This document shows positions 5,585 to 14,121 of a stretch of 30,325 nucleotides of DNA, in pieces. The stretch lies in contig UQIK01000026.1 of NCBI GenBank assembly GCA_900541125.1, positions 1 to 30,325 of the forward strand. Reading direction: 5' to 3'. The position numbers and the translations under genes are program-made. Source of the DNA: an uncultured Collinsella sp. (GTDB lineage Bacteria > Actinomycetota > Coriobacteriia > Coriobacteriales > Coriobacteriaceae). Each line of letters opens with the position of its first letter. Positions within the stretch are counted from its first letter, which is position 1. Under the pieces are notes generated by a model. The model had not been told where the DNA came from. It did no database searches and saw only the letters and a list, made by a program, of their open reading frames with translations.

Positions 5585-8326
5585 ATGGACAAGACCGCAC
5601 AGGACAGCTTGGCAAAGAAGCCCGTCGACATGAGGGACAGGATTCTCGAGCATCTCGAGGCCCTCACCTCTGCCGTCTCGCTCGACGACCTTGCCCGTCT
5701 GTCCACCTCCGACATCGCCGAGACGCTCATCATCTCCAGGAGCCTGGCGAGCCAGTACCTCAACGACCTTGTTCGCGCCGGCCTTGTGGTTAAGGTGGCG
5801 GGCAGGCCTGTCCGTTATTTTCATCGCCGCGCGTTCCAGAAGCGTTTTCAGGTAAAGCTCTCTGCAAGCGAGTACGCCTCGCTCGCCGACCTCATCCAGG
5901 CGACGGGAATCGCCGATCACCGTGACTTCGCGCGTGCCGTGGGCTTTGACCTGAGCCTCAGCTCTGTTGTCGAGCAGTGCAAGGCTGCGGTTCAGTACCC
6001 TCCGTTTGGCCTACCCATCCTCTTGAGCGGCGGCGTGGGTGTCGGTAAGTCTTTCCTTTCTCGCCTTGTGTACGAGTACGGCAAGAACCAGGGCTTGCTG
6101 TCCCGCGACTCCTCCTATGTGCGCATCGACTGCGCCGGGGTCCCGGACGCCGCCTCGTTCAACGGGCTTCTTGACGAGTCGATCGCGAAATCGCGCGGGG
6201 GCGTGGTTTTTGTGAACGGCATCGAGGCACTCTCTCCCTCTGCGATGGAGCACTGCCTTGCGACGGCCCTCGGGCTCGATGCCTCCCAGGATGCGCCGCG
6301 CGCTCGCCTCGTTCTTTCGACGACGCTTTCCGCCGATGACCTGAAGGTTTCCTCGGCCTACAGCAAAATGCCCATCTGTGCCCGCGTCCCCTCACTCAAG
6401 GAGCGGACCCCCGAGGAGCGCGAGGATCTCATCTTGAGCTTCCTGCGTAGCGAGGGGTGCCGAATCGGTTCTGATGTGAAGATCAGCCGCGGCGCATACC
6501 GTTGCCTCGTGAACGCGGACTTTTCCGATAACATCGCCGGCTTGCGCGCCTGCGTGACGAACTGCTGCGCCAAAGCGTTCCTCAATCGCGAGGGCGACTA
6601 CGTCGTCGTTCGCCCGTATCTTCTTCCCAGCGGGCTCCTCTCCTCCGCGCAGATCGATCAACAGCCCGACGATGGCGTTCTGATCGACGCGTCCCTGGAT
6701 GCCGCCGAGAGCACAGGGCCGGTCGAGCAGGCGCTCGATGCCCTGTGCTCTCTCGATGAGCGATTCTGCGCCGGGGAGCTCTCTGTCTCCGAGCTCGTCT
6801 CGCAAGCTGTCTCCGCTGTGCGCGGCGTTGAGGATCACTTGATCTTCGGCCGCGGCGTTACCTCCTCGAGGTCGCGCGCCTTCGAGCGCATCGTGGGCGC
6901 GGTCCTTGCCGACGCAGGCTCTTCTTATGGCATCGAGCTTTCGAGGAAGGTCGCTTTTCTGCTGGCCCAGGAGATTTGCCTGCAGTTGTGGCCGGGCATC
7001 GGCCTGGCTAAGCGAAAGTCTGCCTGTGCGGAGCAAATCTCCCATCTCCTCGGTGCCGTGACCTCCGAATTACCGTTTGCCTCGAGCGTTTCCGATCAGG
7101 TCGCCGCAGACGTGGAAGGGGCGCTGGGAATCTCGCTCGATCACTTCACGAAGACGCTTCTGACGCTGTGCGTCGCATCGGAGTCTCGCGACGCGAAGGC
7201 CCTTCGAACGCTCTGCGTCATCTTGTCCCACGGCTACTCAACGGCGACGAGCATCGCCGACGCGGCGAACCGTATGCTCGGCATGCATGTGTACGAGGCG
7301 GTCGACATGCCCTACGACCAGCAGCTGAAGGACATCGTCGGTCCGCTCCAGCGCCTCGTCGACCGCCATTCCTACTGCACTGGGGTTGTGTTCCTCGTCG
7401 ATATGGGCTCCTTGGAGGAGGCCTATAAGGCCCTCGAGAACGTTACCGACTCCACTATCGGCGTGGTGAACAACGTCTCTACCGGTCTTGCGCTCGAGAT
7501 CGGGGTCGGGCTGCTCGGCGGCAAGTCCATCGCCGAGGTTCTTGGCGATGCGACCGCCGCGTGCGTGACGCACTGCAAGGTGATCGAGCGCATCAACCGT
7601 GAGGACGCCATCGTCTTCTGCTCCGAGTCCGGGGTCGACGCCGCGGAGAGGATACGCCAGCTCGTCTCGCAGAGCCTCCCGCGTACCATAGGCGCGCGCC
7701 TGCTCACGAGGCCCTTCAAGCAGCTTGTCGCGAACGGGTCGAACGACGCCGTTTTCTCCGAGCACCGCGTCTGCGCCGTCATCGGCACGGGAGACCCCGG
7801 GGTCGCCTCCATCCCCTTCGTCGCCCTCGAGGACATCATGTCGACGGCGTCCGCCTCTAAGGTCGATGCCGTGTTCGGCAGGTGGCTTGACGCTTCCGAG
7901 CTCTCTTCTTTCCACGAGAAGCTGCTCTCGAACATGACGCTGCAGAACGTCATCCGCTCCATCACCATCCTCGACCCGGAGCGGCTATTCCACGAGATCG
8001 AGAGCGCCGTGCACGAGCTTCAGCGCAGGACAGGCGAGAAGATCGGCAGCAACGCCATCATTGGGCTCTACGTCCACCTCTGCTGTCTCGTCGAGCGCCT
8101 TGTTACCAGAAACCCCATTGAGACCTACGTTGGCCAGGACCGCTTCGAGGAGGAGCGTGCCGATTTCATCGAGTCCTTCAGGCAGAGCTTCTCGAGCATC
8201 TCGACGCGCTATCGCGTAGAGGTTCCCGTAAGCGAGATCGCATATGTCTTCGACTACATAAGCGTGAGCGCCGCCCCGGCGCGAGAAGAGCGCCTCGGCT
8301 CCTCGGACCTCCTGCTCGACGAGTGA
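5585..8326 (+). CDS. levR-like: LevR-like PRD regulator with degenerate AAA+ domain
   Basis: A 913-residue PTS-controlled regulator with the LevR/ManR plan. An N-terminal winged helix (about 15-85) is followed by a P-loop domain with Walker A GGVGVGKS (149-156). Next come a PTS-regulation domain (about 375-490), an EIIA-mannose-like domain with ILSHGYSTATS (His 549), an EIIB-like part (FCSESG, about 679) and a second PRD with LYVHLCC (His 831). Those histidines are the expected phosphorylation sites. The GAFTGA loop that touches sigma-54 is absent, and the Walker B region reads GGVVFVNGIEAL, with N211 where an aspartate is usual. It therefore probably does not activate sigma-54 RNA polymerase; actinobacteria generally lack that factor. 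ATG 5585 has an AAGGAGG site 8 bases upstream. It faces the PTS operon and presumably controls it according to sugar flux. Confidence 0.85.
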   Translation: MDKTAQDSLAKKPVDMRDRILEHLEALTSAVSLDDLARLSTSDIAETLIISRSLASQYLNDLVRAGLVVKVAGRPVRYFHRRAFQKRFQVKLSASEYASLADLIQATGIADHRDFARAVGFDLSLSSVVEQCKAAVQYPPFGLPILLSGGVGVGKSFLSRLVYEYGKNQGLLSRDSSYVRIDCAGVPDAASFNGLLDESIAKSRGGVVFVNGIEALSPSAMEHCLATALGLDASQDAPRARLVLSTTLSADDLKVSSAYSKMPICARVPSLKERTPEEREDLILSFLRSEGCRIGSDVKISRGAYRCLVNADFSDNIAGLRACVTNCCAKAFLNREGDYVVVRPYLLPSGLLSSAQIDQQPDDGVLIDASLDAAESTGPVEQALDALCSLDERFCAGELSVSELVSQAVSAVRGVEDHLIFGRGVTSSRSRAFERIVGAVLADAGSSYGIELSRKVAFLLAQEICLQLWPGIGLAKRKSACAEQISHLLGAVTSELPFASSVSDQVAADVEGALGISLDHFTKTLLTLCVASESRDAKALRTLCVILSHGYSTATSIADAANRMLGMHVYEAVDMPYDQQLKDIVGPLQRLVDRHSYCTGVVFLVDMGSLEEAYKALENVTDSTIGVVNNVSTGLALEIGVGLLGGKSIAEVLGDATAACVTHCKVIERINREDAIVFCSESGVDAAERIRQLVSQSLPRTIGARLLTRPFKQLVANGSNDAVFSEHRVCAVIGTGDPGVASIPFVALEDIMSTASASKVDAVFGRWLDASELSSFHEKLLSNMTLQNVIRSITILDPERLFHEIESAVHELQRRTGEKIGSNAIIGLYVHLCCLVERLVTRNPIETYVGQDRFEEERADFIESFRQSFSSISTRYRVEVPVSEIAYVFDYISVSAAPAREERLGSSDLLLDE

Positions 8327-8449
8327 CCTTCCCCGCGCCGCCGCAAGCTGACTGCGCGTCCTCAATAATCCGATAACCCCTTGCCCGGCGCGAATCCGGA
8401 TAGCGCCGAGGCAGTACCGAACGTAAAACTTCATTTGATAGGAGCAAAC
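8327..8449 (+). promoter_or_regulatory. Gap between regulator and PTS genes, candidate operator
   Basis: The 123-base gap holds an inverted repeat CGGCGC (8386-8391) / GCGCCG (8403-8408) with an 11-base loop, and AT-rich stretches (TCAATAATCCGATAA, TTCATTTGATAG). It is the likely site where the upstream regulator acts on the PTS operon. I see no sigma-54 -24/-12 promoter and no convincing -35/-10 pair. Confidence 0.35.
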
Positions 8450-8923
8450 ATGAGTGTTGTTATGGCACGAATCGACAATCGCCTGCTTCACGGCATCATC
8501 GTGACGCAGTGGGCCCCGGTGTCGGGCGCGACCCGAGTCATGGTCATCGACGACAAGGTCGCCGGCGACGAGGTCCTGAAGTCCACTATGAGGATGGCGC
8601 GCCCCGCGGGCATGGCCGTCTCGATCATCTCCGAGCAGACCGCGCTCAAGAACTTCGCGGCGGGCAAGTACGACCGCGAGAAGGTCTTTGTCATCGCCAA
8701 GGAGCCCGAGACGATCCTCCACCTGGTCGAGTCGGGCATCGAGCTCCCGTCGCTGATCGTCGGCGGCTCGCTCGTCAAGGAGGGCGGCGTCCAGCTCACC
8801 CAGCGCGCCTATGCCTCCGCCGAGAACGTCCAGAGCTACAAGGCGCTCATCGCCCGCGGCGTCAAGGTGACGGCACAGTTCGTGCCCGCCGACAAGCCCG
8901 TCTCCGTCGCCGACCTCATCTAA
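8450..8923 (+). CDS. PTS mannose/sorbose-family EIIB
   Basis: A 157-residue cytoplasmic phosphocarrier. RIDNRLLHGIIVTQW holds the phosphorylated histidine in the family motif RIDxRLxHGQV. VMVIDDKVA, KVFVIAK and SLIVGGSLVKEGG follow the EIIB-Man/Sor/Lev fold. ATG 8450 has GGAG 5 bases upstream and gives the family's usual length; the frame extends upstream without family similarity. First of four EII genes spaced by 2 to 26 bases. It would pass phosphate from EIIA to the sugar carried by EIIC/EIID. Confidence 0.92.
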   Translation: MSVVMARIDNRLLHGIIVTQWAPVSGATRVMVIDDKVAGDEVLKSTMRMARPAGMAVSIISEQTALKNFAAGKYDREKVFVIAKEPETILHLVESGIELPSLIVGGSLVKEGGVQLTQRAYASAENVQSYKALIARGVKVTAQFVPADKPVSVADLI

Positions 8924-8932
8924 GGAGGGATC

Positions 8933-9718
8933 ATGGTCAACTTCACTATCCTGCAGGTCGTCCTTTTGACCCTGCTGGCCTTCATCAAGCACGTGGACTA
9001 CTACGGCATCCCGATGATCTTCGTCAACTATGCCGTCTTCTGGGGCCTTATCACCGGCGTCGTCATGGGCGACTGGCAGACCGGCCTCGTCATCGGCGGC
9101 ACCATCCAGCTCATGCAGCTCGGCGTCGCGGGCTTCGGCGGCTCGTCGATTCCCGACTACGGCACGATGGCCATCATCGCCACCGCCTACGGCGTGACCC
9201 TGGGCGCGGACACGGGCCTCGCCATCGGCCTGCCGGTCGGCATGCTCGGCATCCAGCTCGACGTCATCGTCAAGATCCTCAACGGCTTCGTCGTCGAGAA
9301 GTCCCAGAAGTTCTGCAACGAGGGTAAGTTCAATCAGATGAACGCCATCCTGTGGGTCTGCCCCGCGCTCTTCGGCCTGTGCGCCGCCCTGCCCGTCTTT
9401 GTCTCCGTGACGCTCGGCCAGCCCGCCGTCAACTGGCTCCTCGAGGTCATGCCTCAGTGGTTCCTCTCCGGCCTCACCCTCGCCGGCAAGATGCTCCCGG
9501 CCATCGGTATCGCCATGCTGCTCCGCTACATGCCCACCGGCAAGTACTTCCAGTACCTGCTCGTCGGCTTCTTCCTCTCGGCCTTCCTGAACGTGCCCAT
9601 CATCGGCGCCGCCATCGTCGGCGTTGCCCTCGCGATCGCGTTCTACCAGCGTGCCGAGAGGGACACCGAGCTCGCCGCCCACGCTTCCGCAGACGCCTTC
9701 ATCGGAGAGGATGAGTAA
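8933..9718 (+). CDS. PTS mannose/sorbose-family EIIC membrane subunit
   Basis: 261 residues, strongly hydrophobic with several membrane helices. The family pattern is clear: GVVMGDWQTGLVIGGTIQLM, GVTLGADTGLAIGLPVGMLG and IGIAMLLRYM, then a charged C-terminal tail. It forms the sugar channel with EIID. A TAAGGAGGGATC site overlaps the EIIB stop. Sugar specificity cannot be read from it, but LevR-linked PTS of this family often carry fructose or mannose. Confidence 0.92.
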   Translation: MVNFTILQVVLLTLLAFIKHVDYYGIPMIFVNYAVFWGLITGVVMGDWQTGLVIGGTIQLMQLGVAGFGGSSIPDYGTMAIIATAYGVTLGADTGLAIGLPVGMLGIQLDVIVKILNGFVVEKSQKFCNEGKFNQMNAILWVCPALFGLCAALPVFVSVTLGQPAVNWLLEVMPQWFLSGLTLAGKMLPAIGIAMLLRYMPTGKYFQYLLVGFFLSAFLNVPIIGAAIVGVALAIAFYQRAERDTELAAHASADAFIGEDE

Positions 9719-9720
9719 CC

Positions 9721-10554
9721 ATGGAAAACGAGAACATCACCGCCGTCGCCGAGGGCAAGCCCTCCGGCTACAAGGTCACCAAGAAGGATCTGCGCAACGC
9801 GAACTGGCGCTGGCTCATGAGCGTGTGCACCTTCAACTACCAGACCCAGCAGGGCGCCTCAGTCGCCTACGCCCTCTCGCCGGTCCTGAGGAAGATCTAC
9901 ACGAACGACGAGGACTATAAGCAAGCGCTCAACAACCACTTCCGCTACTACAATACCCAGCCTTGGCTCGCCGCCATCATCCTTGGCGCCTGCGTGGCCA
10001 TGGAGGAACGCGACGGCCTAGCGGCGGCGGACGCCGTCCAAGACCTGAAGATCGGCACCATGGGACCGCTCGCCGGCGTCGGCGACTCCCTGCTCATGAC
10101 CATGATCCCGACCATCATGGGCTCCATCGCCGCCTACATGGCCATCGAGGGCAACCCCGTGGGAGCCGGCATCTGGTTCGCGCTCATCCTGGCCATCTTC
10201 TGGGTCCGCATGCACGCCCTCGAGTTCGGCTACAAGCAGGGCGTGAAGCTCGTCACCGACTTCAGCGAGAAGCTTCCCAACCTCACTGCCGCCGCCTCCG
10301 TGCTCGGCCTCACCGTGGTCGGCTGCCTCATCGCCTCGGTCATCGGCGTCACCTGCCCGATTAGCTTCAGCTTCGGCGACGTCTCGATGGAGATTCAGCC
10401 GCTGCTCGACAAGATCCTGCCTGCCATGATCCCCGCCGCCATCACGGGAAGCGCGTATTACCTTCTTACCAAGAAGAACGCGAGCATGACGGCCCTCATC
10501 CTCGTGGTGATCGTCCTCGCGATGGTCGCCTCCGCCGCCGGCATCCTCGCCTAG
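9721..10554 (+). CDS. PTS mannose-family EIID membrane subunit
   Basis: 277 residues. The N-terminal cytoplasmic part VTKKDLRNANWRW and FNYQTQQGASVAYALSPVL, then HFRYYNTQPWLAAIILG and the block DLKIGTMGPLAGVGDSLL are diagnostic of EIID (family consensus KxxLMGPLAGIGDS). C-terminal helices end at GILA. Two bases separate it from EIIC, so the two are likely translationally coupled. Confidence 0.93.
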   Translation: MENENITAVAEGKPSGYKVTKKDLRNANWRWLMSVCTFNYQTQQGASVAYALSPVLRKIYTNDEDYKQALNNHFRYYNTQPWLAAIILGACVAMEERDGLAAADAVQDLKIGTMGPLAGVGDSLLMTMIPTIMGSIAAYMAIEGNPVGAGIWFALILAIFWVRMHALEFGYKQGVKLVTDFSEKLPNLTAAASVLGLTVVGCLIASVIGVTCPISFSFGDVSMEIQPLLDKILPAMIPAAITGSAYYLLTKKNASMTALILVVIVLAMVASAAGILA

Positions 10555-10580
10555 CTTCGACCCAAGAGATTGGTGAATCA

Positions 10581-10979
10581 ATGAGAAAGATAGTTGTGGC
10601 GAGCCATTCCCTTCTCGCCCAGGGCTTCAAGGACACCCTCGAGTTCCTTACGGGTAAGAGCGACGCCGTCAACGCCGTGTGCGCCTACGTGAACGACAAC
10701 GGCGAGGGGCTCGACGCAGCGGTCGAGGCGGCGCTTTCGGGCACTGACGAGGTCGTCGTCCTCACCGACGCGCTCGGCGGCAGCGTGAACCAGCGCTTCT
10801 CCCGCTTCGCCTCCGACCGAATCCACGTGATCGCGGGTGTCAACCTCCCGCTCGCCATGACGGTCGCGCTCGCGCGCCCCGACGAGAAACTCGACTTCGA
10901 CGCCCTCGTCGACGAGGCGCGCCAGCAGATCGTCTACGTGAACGGTGCCAGTTCCGCCGAGTGCGAAGACGACGAATAG
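10581..10979 (+). CDS. PTS mannose-family EIIA
   Basis: 132 residues. MRKIVVASHSLLAQGFKDTLEFLTG holds the phosphorylated His 9; the usual next residue G is S here. VVVLTDALGGSVNQRF is the standard second motif (DLxGGSPxN). It takes phosphate from HPr and gives it to EIIB. Its ribosome binding site is weaker than its neighbours'. The acidic tail ECEDDE is unremarkable. Confidence 0.9.
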   Translation: MRKIVVASHSLLAQGFKDTLEFLTGKSDAVNAVCAYVNDNGEGLDAAVEAALSGTDEVVVLTDALGGSVNQRFSRFASDRIHVIAGVNLPLAMTVALARPDEKLDFDALVDEARQQIVYVNGASSAECEDDE

Positions 10980-10991
10980 AGGAGGTCGACG

Positions 10992-12116
10992 ATGAGAGAG
11001 TTCCTTAAGGACGTGTGGATGCACGGCGGTGAGGAAAGCCGCGCTATCACCCCCGAGAACATCACGGGCGAGAAGGGCCGCGCCGCCATGTCGGCCAGCC
11101 ACCTCGGCGTCGGCCGCAAGGGCTCGTGCTGCGTGCCCCTTGAGTCCGGCGAGACCATCACGCTCGCGGACATCGAGGGCCCCGGCATCATCCGCCACAT
11201 CTGGATGACCGTCCCCGACAAGACCGCCGCCGGCAGCTTCGTCATGCGCGACCTCGTGCTGCGCTTCTACTGGGACGACGAGGAGACCCCCTCGGTCGAG
11301 TGCCCTGTCGGCGACTTCTTCTGCAACGGCTTCGGTGAGCGCGCCATCGTCAACTCGATGCCCATCTGCGTGAACCCGACGGGCGGCATGAACTGCTACT
11401 TCGAGATGCCCTTCAGGAAGCACGCCAAGGTCACGCTTACGAGCGAGCACCCCGGGTTCATTAAGTACATCTTCTACACGTTCAACTACGCGCTCACCGA
11501 CGTGCCGGACGACGCCATGTACTTCCACGCCCGTTTTAACCGCGAGCGCAGCACCCGCAGGGGCGTCGACTACACCGTGCTCGACGGCGTGCGCGGTAAG
11601 GGCTACTACGTCGGCACCTACATGGCCCTGTGCGCCCTGGAGCGCTATTGGTGGGGCGAGGGCGAGATGAAGTTCTTCCTCGACGGCGACGAGGAGTTCC
11701 CCACGGTCACCTCGACGGGAGCCGAGGACTACTTCGGCGGTGCCTGGGCCTTCCTCGACAGGCCGCCCCACGCGCTGCCCGAGGCGCAGTGCTTCAACAC
11801 GCTGTTCGCCGGCTACCCGTACCGCTCGACGCGCGACGCCACGCGCGACCGCTTCAGCGCGGGCAAGCCGAACCCGAACCCGATGCTCGCGACCAACGAC
11901 GACGCGCTGCCCAGGCACGGCCTCTACAGGTGGCACCTTCCCGACCCGATCTCGTTCAAGGAGGACCTGCGCGTGACGTTCCAGGACCTCGGCAACGACG
12001 ACATCAAGCTCTACGAGCGCGAGGACGACATCTCCACCGTCGCCTACTGGTACCAAAGCGAGCCGCACGCCGTGCTCGCCCCGTTTGCCGCAAGGCAGGA
12101 CCGCGTGCCCAGGTAG
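10992..12116 (+). CDS. GH172 (DUF2961) glycoside hydrolase, cytoplasmic
   Basis: 374 residues, no signal peptide. It matches DUF2961, now CAZy family GH172, whose known members act on alpha-D-fructofuranosides and difructose dianhydride I, or on D-arabinofuranosides. Family blocks are IEGPGIIRHIWMTVP near the N-terminus, VECPVGDFFCNGFG, MNCYFEMPF, RGKGYYVGTYMAL, WWGEGEMKFFLDGDEEFPT and STGAEDYFGG. The glutamates in GEGEMKFF and GAEDYF are the likely catalytic pair. An AGGAGG site and a 12-base gap link it to the EIIA gene, and a fructokinase follows. A cytosolic GH172 between a LevR-type PTS and a fructokinase points to a fructose-containing disaccharide entering as a phosphate. D-arabinofuranosides are the main alternative. 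Confidence 0.85.
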   Translation: MREFLKDVWMHGGEESRAITPENITGEKGRAAMSASHLGVGRKGSCCVPLESGETITLADIEGPGIIRHIWMTVPDKTAAGSFVMRDLVLRFYWDDEETPSVECPVGDFFCNGFGERAIVNSMPICVNPTGGMNCYFEMPFRKHAKVTLTSEHPGFIKYIFYTFNYALTDVPDDAMYFHARFNRERSTRRGVDYTVLDGVRGKGYYVGTYMALCALERYWWGEGEMKFFLDGDEEFPTVTSTGAEDYFGGAWAFLDRPPHALPEAQCFNTLFAGYPYRSTRDATRDRFSAGKPNPNPMLATNDDALPRHGLYRWHLPDPISFKEDLRVTFQDLGNDDIKLYEREDDISTVAYWYQSEPHAVLAPFAARQDRVPR

Positions 12117-12143
12117 GGTCGCCTCGAAACAAGCCAACGTTAT

Positions 12144-12178
12144 GGGCGCCCGCGGTTGACCATGACTGCGGGCGTCCC
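12144..12178 (+). terminator. Weak intra-operon hairpin before fructokinase
   Basis: GGGCGCCCGC and GCGGGCGTCCC pair with one bulge around a 14-base loop, followed by only TTTG and then the AAGGAGG site of the next gene. It probably reduces rather than stops read-through, or protects the upstream mRNA end. Confidence 0.5.
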
Positions 12179-12195
12179 TTTGTAAGGAGGATCAC

Positions 12196-13080
12196 ATGAG
12201 CGAAAAGCAAATGAGGCTCGGCGCCCTCGAGGCCGGCGGGACCAAGATGGTCTGTGCCGTGGCGTCCGGCGACGGCGAGGTCCTCGACCGTATGGAGACC
12301 CCGACGCTTGCGCCCGCCGAGACCGTCCCGCAGATGATCGAGTGGTTCGCCGCCCGCGATGTGGACGCGTTGGGCATCGGCGCCTTCGGCCCGACCTGCG
12401 TCGACCCCGCCGACGAGCGCTACGGCTCCATCCTCCAGACGCCCAAGCTCGCGTGGCGAGGCTATGGTCTTCGCGCCGCGTTCGCCGACGCCCTCGGGAT
12501 TCCGGTAGCCTACGACACGGACGTGAACGTTGCCTGCCTCGGCGAAGCGGTCTTCGGCTGCTGCAAGGGGCTCGAGGACGCCGTCTACGTGACCATCGGC
12601 ACCGGCGTGGGCGCGGGCGTCATGTGCGCGGGCAAGCTCCTTCACGGCATGCTGCACCCCGAGGCCGGCCACATGCTGGTAAGGACCCGTCCCACCGAGG
12701 AGGGACGCTGCGTCTGCCCGAGCCACGCGAGCTGTCTCGAGGGCCTCGCCTCCGGCCCCGCCATTGCCGCGCGCTGGGGAAAGCCCGCGGCCGAGCTCGC
12801 GGACAACGATGAAGTGTGGGCGCTCGAGGGGGATTATCTGGGGCAGATGTGCGCGAACCTCGTGCTCATGTACTCGCCTCGCCGCATCGTCCTCGGCGGC
12901 GGCGTGATGCACCAGGAGCAGCTCTACGGCATCGTCCGCAAGAAGACCCTCGAATATCTGGGTGGCTACATCCAGACCGCCGAGCTTAAGGACATGGAGA
13001 GCTACATCTGCGCCCCGGGCTGCGGCGGCGACCAAGGAATCCTCGGCGCGGCCGAGCTGGCAAGAAGGGCGCTCGCGTAA
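12196..13080 (+). CDS. ROK-family fructokinase
   Basis: 294 residues. ATP: D-fructose 6-phosphotransferase of the ScrK-like ROK type. ALEAGGTKMVCAV is the ATP phosphate loop, GIGAFGP and YGSILQTPKLAWRGY follow, YDTDVNVACLGE holds the catalytic aspartate, and VTIGTGVGAGVM the second phosphate motif. The zinc site is HPEAGHMLVR ... CVCPSHASCLEG. ASGPAIAARWGKPAAEL and the C-terminal VLGGGVM fit the fructokinase branch closely, not glucokinases. AAGGAGG lies 5 bases before ATG. It would turn the free fructose released by the GH172 enzyme into fructose 6-phosphate, next to the PTS-phosphorylated half. Confidence 0.9.
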   Translation: MSEKQMRLGALEAGGTKMVCAVASGDGEVLDRMETPTLAPAETVPQMIEWFAARDVDALGIGAFGPTCVDPADERYGSILQTPKLAWRGYGLRAAFADALGIPVAYDTDVNVACLGEAVFGCCKGLEDAVYVTIGTGVGAGVMCAGKLLHGMLHPEAGHMLVRTRPTEEGRCVCPSHASCLEGLASGPAIAARWGKPAAELADNDEVWALEGDYLGQMCANLVLMYSPRRIVLGGGVMHQEQLYGIVRKKTLEYLGGYIQTAELKDMESYICAPGCGGDQGILGAAELARRALA

Positions 13081-13112
13081 CTTGCGCTCTCTCCGCCATA
13101 CAACGCGTTAAG

Positions 13113-13162
13113 AAAAGACGAGCGCTTCTTGCCAATTGAGCGGCAAGAAGTGCTCGTCTTTT
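13113..13162. terminator. Strong terminator after sugar operon
   Basis: Arms AAAAGACGAGCGCTTCTTGCC (21 nt, one G-U pair) and its complement around an 8-base loop, ending TTTTGCATTTTTG. It also faces the minus-strand methyltransferase operon, whose last stop is 14 bases away, so it can serve both. Confidence 0.9.
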
Positions 13163-13175
13163 GCATTTTTGTCTC

Positions 13176-14006
13176 TTAAAATCTTATTTTCACGATTTGC
13201 ATTTTCATCCCGTTGTCACCGACCCTTGCGAGAAACCGGAAAAAGCCGCTGACGGAAGGGTCTCTCAAATCGTTGTAACCCAGCATATAGCCGCGACTTG
13301 TGACCTGCAGACGGCTGTTCCACGCGCCGATTTCCTTGGCGGCATCCGAAACCGCAAAATATGCCCCAACATCCTTGATTTTTGCAGTCTTAAGCCATGT
13401 TTTTGCGATCATCTTTACTGCCGTCCGATTGGCAGCATCAAAGACCAGCACACCGCCGGGGAAAGCGTCCGCCATCTCCCGCACCAGTTCCCGGACCTGC
13501 TGGGTCAGAAAGTAATAGAACACCCCGGAGGCAAAGAACACCGCCCCGCCGGAGGCATCGATTTTGCCAAACCATGCGGTGTCTTTCAGATCGCAGGGGA
13601 TATTTTGTTCTCGATCCTCGGCGGGCAGCAGCTGCTGCCGCAAGGCAATCACATCCGGGAAGTCCAGATTGTAGATCTTGCATCTACCGTTGTCGCAGGT
13701 TCTGCCGGTGTTGTCCAGCCCACAGCCCAGATTGACCACCGCCGCATTGGGGTGGCCTTTCAGGTAATCCCGCACCTCGAAAGCAAGATCACCCTGCCGC
13801 ATGGCCACCTCCAGCGCACCAAAGCGCTGCATCAGACTGCGGGAGTTTTTCTCTGCCTCTGAAAAGTCGTAGTCGATCTGGTCGAGCAGACGAACCGCTG
13901 TTTCATCCCTGTAAAGGTTCGGGTACAGCTCCGTACACAGCTTTCGGGAATACAGCGGGAGGATCAGCGTCTCCTGCACGGTGTTTTTCTCAATTTTACA
14001 TTTCAT
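13176..14006 (-). CDS. SAM methyltransferase, leucine carboxyl methyltransferase-like
   Basis: 276 residues from ATG 14006, which has an AGGAAGGA site. The SAM loop VVNLGCGLDNTG (about residue 90) is followed by YNLDFPDVIALRQQLL, and AVFFASGVFYYFLTQQV and GGVLVFDAANRT continue the Rossmann fold. This is the LCMT/Ppm1-like family (COG3315), often found with antibiotic or polyketide modification but of unknown substrate here. Last gene of a three-methyltransferase minus-strand set. Codon use and lower GC than the flanking operons suggest transfer. Confidence 0.8.
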   Translation of the reverse strand: MKCKIEKNTVQETLILPLYSRKLCTELYPNLYRDETAVRLLDQIDYDFSEAEKNSRSLMQRFGALEVAMRQGDLAFEVRDYLKGHPNAAVVNLGCGLDNTGRTCDNGRCKIYNLDFPDVIALRQQLLPAEDREQNIPCDLKDTAWFGKIDASGGAVFFASGVFYYFLTQQVRELVREMADAFPGGVLVFDAANRTAVKMIAKTWLKTAKIKDVGAYFAVSDAAKEIGAWNSRLQVTSRGYMLGYNDLRDPSVSGFFRFLARVGDNGMKMQIVKIRF

Positions 14007-14121
14007 AGGTTCCTTCCTCAGTGAATAAAAACTGTCATAATTGCCGCCAGCACAGCCGCTATAACCGTCATGCCTATCGCCATGTGCGGGATGGATGCAA
14101 AAATGCCCGTGCTTGATGTCC
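14007..14121 (-). other. Gap with short hydrophobic frame between methyltransferases
   Basis: A minus-strand frame ends GIFASIPHMAIGMTVIAAVL ... TVFIH and stop at 14018, a typical membrane helix, but from its own ATG it is only 21 codons and has no ribosome binding site. It could be a very small membrane peptide or the end of a lost gene. Confidence 0.25.

Noticed and set aside
8327..8449. Sigma-54 promoter for the PTS operon
   Set aside because: No GG-N10-GC type -24/-12 sequence is visible, and the regulator lacks the GAFTGA loop.
7985..9682. 565-residue minus-strand open frame, with a similar one at 10578-12137
   Set aside because: Low-complexity D/E/G/H/R-rich translations antisense to the PTS and GH172 genes, an effect of high-GC coding on the opposite strand.
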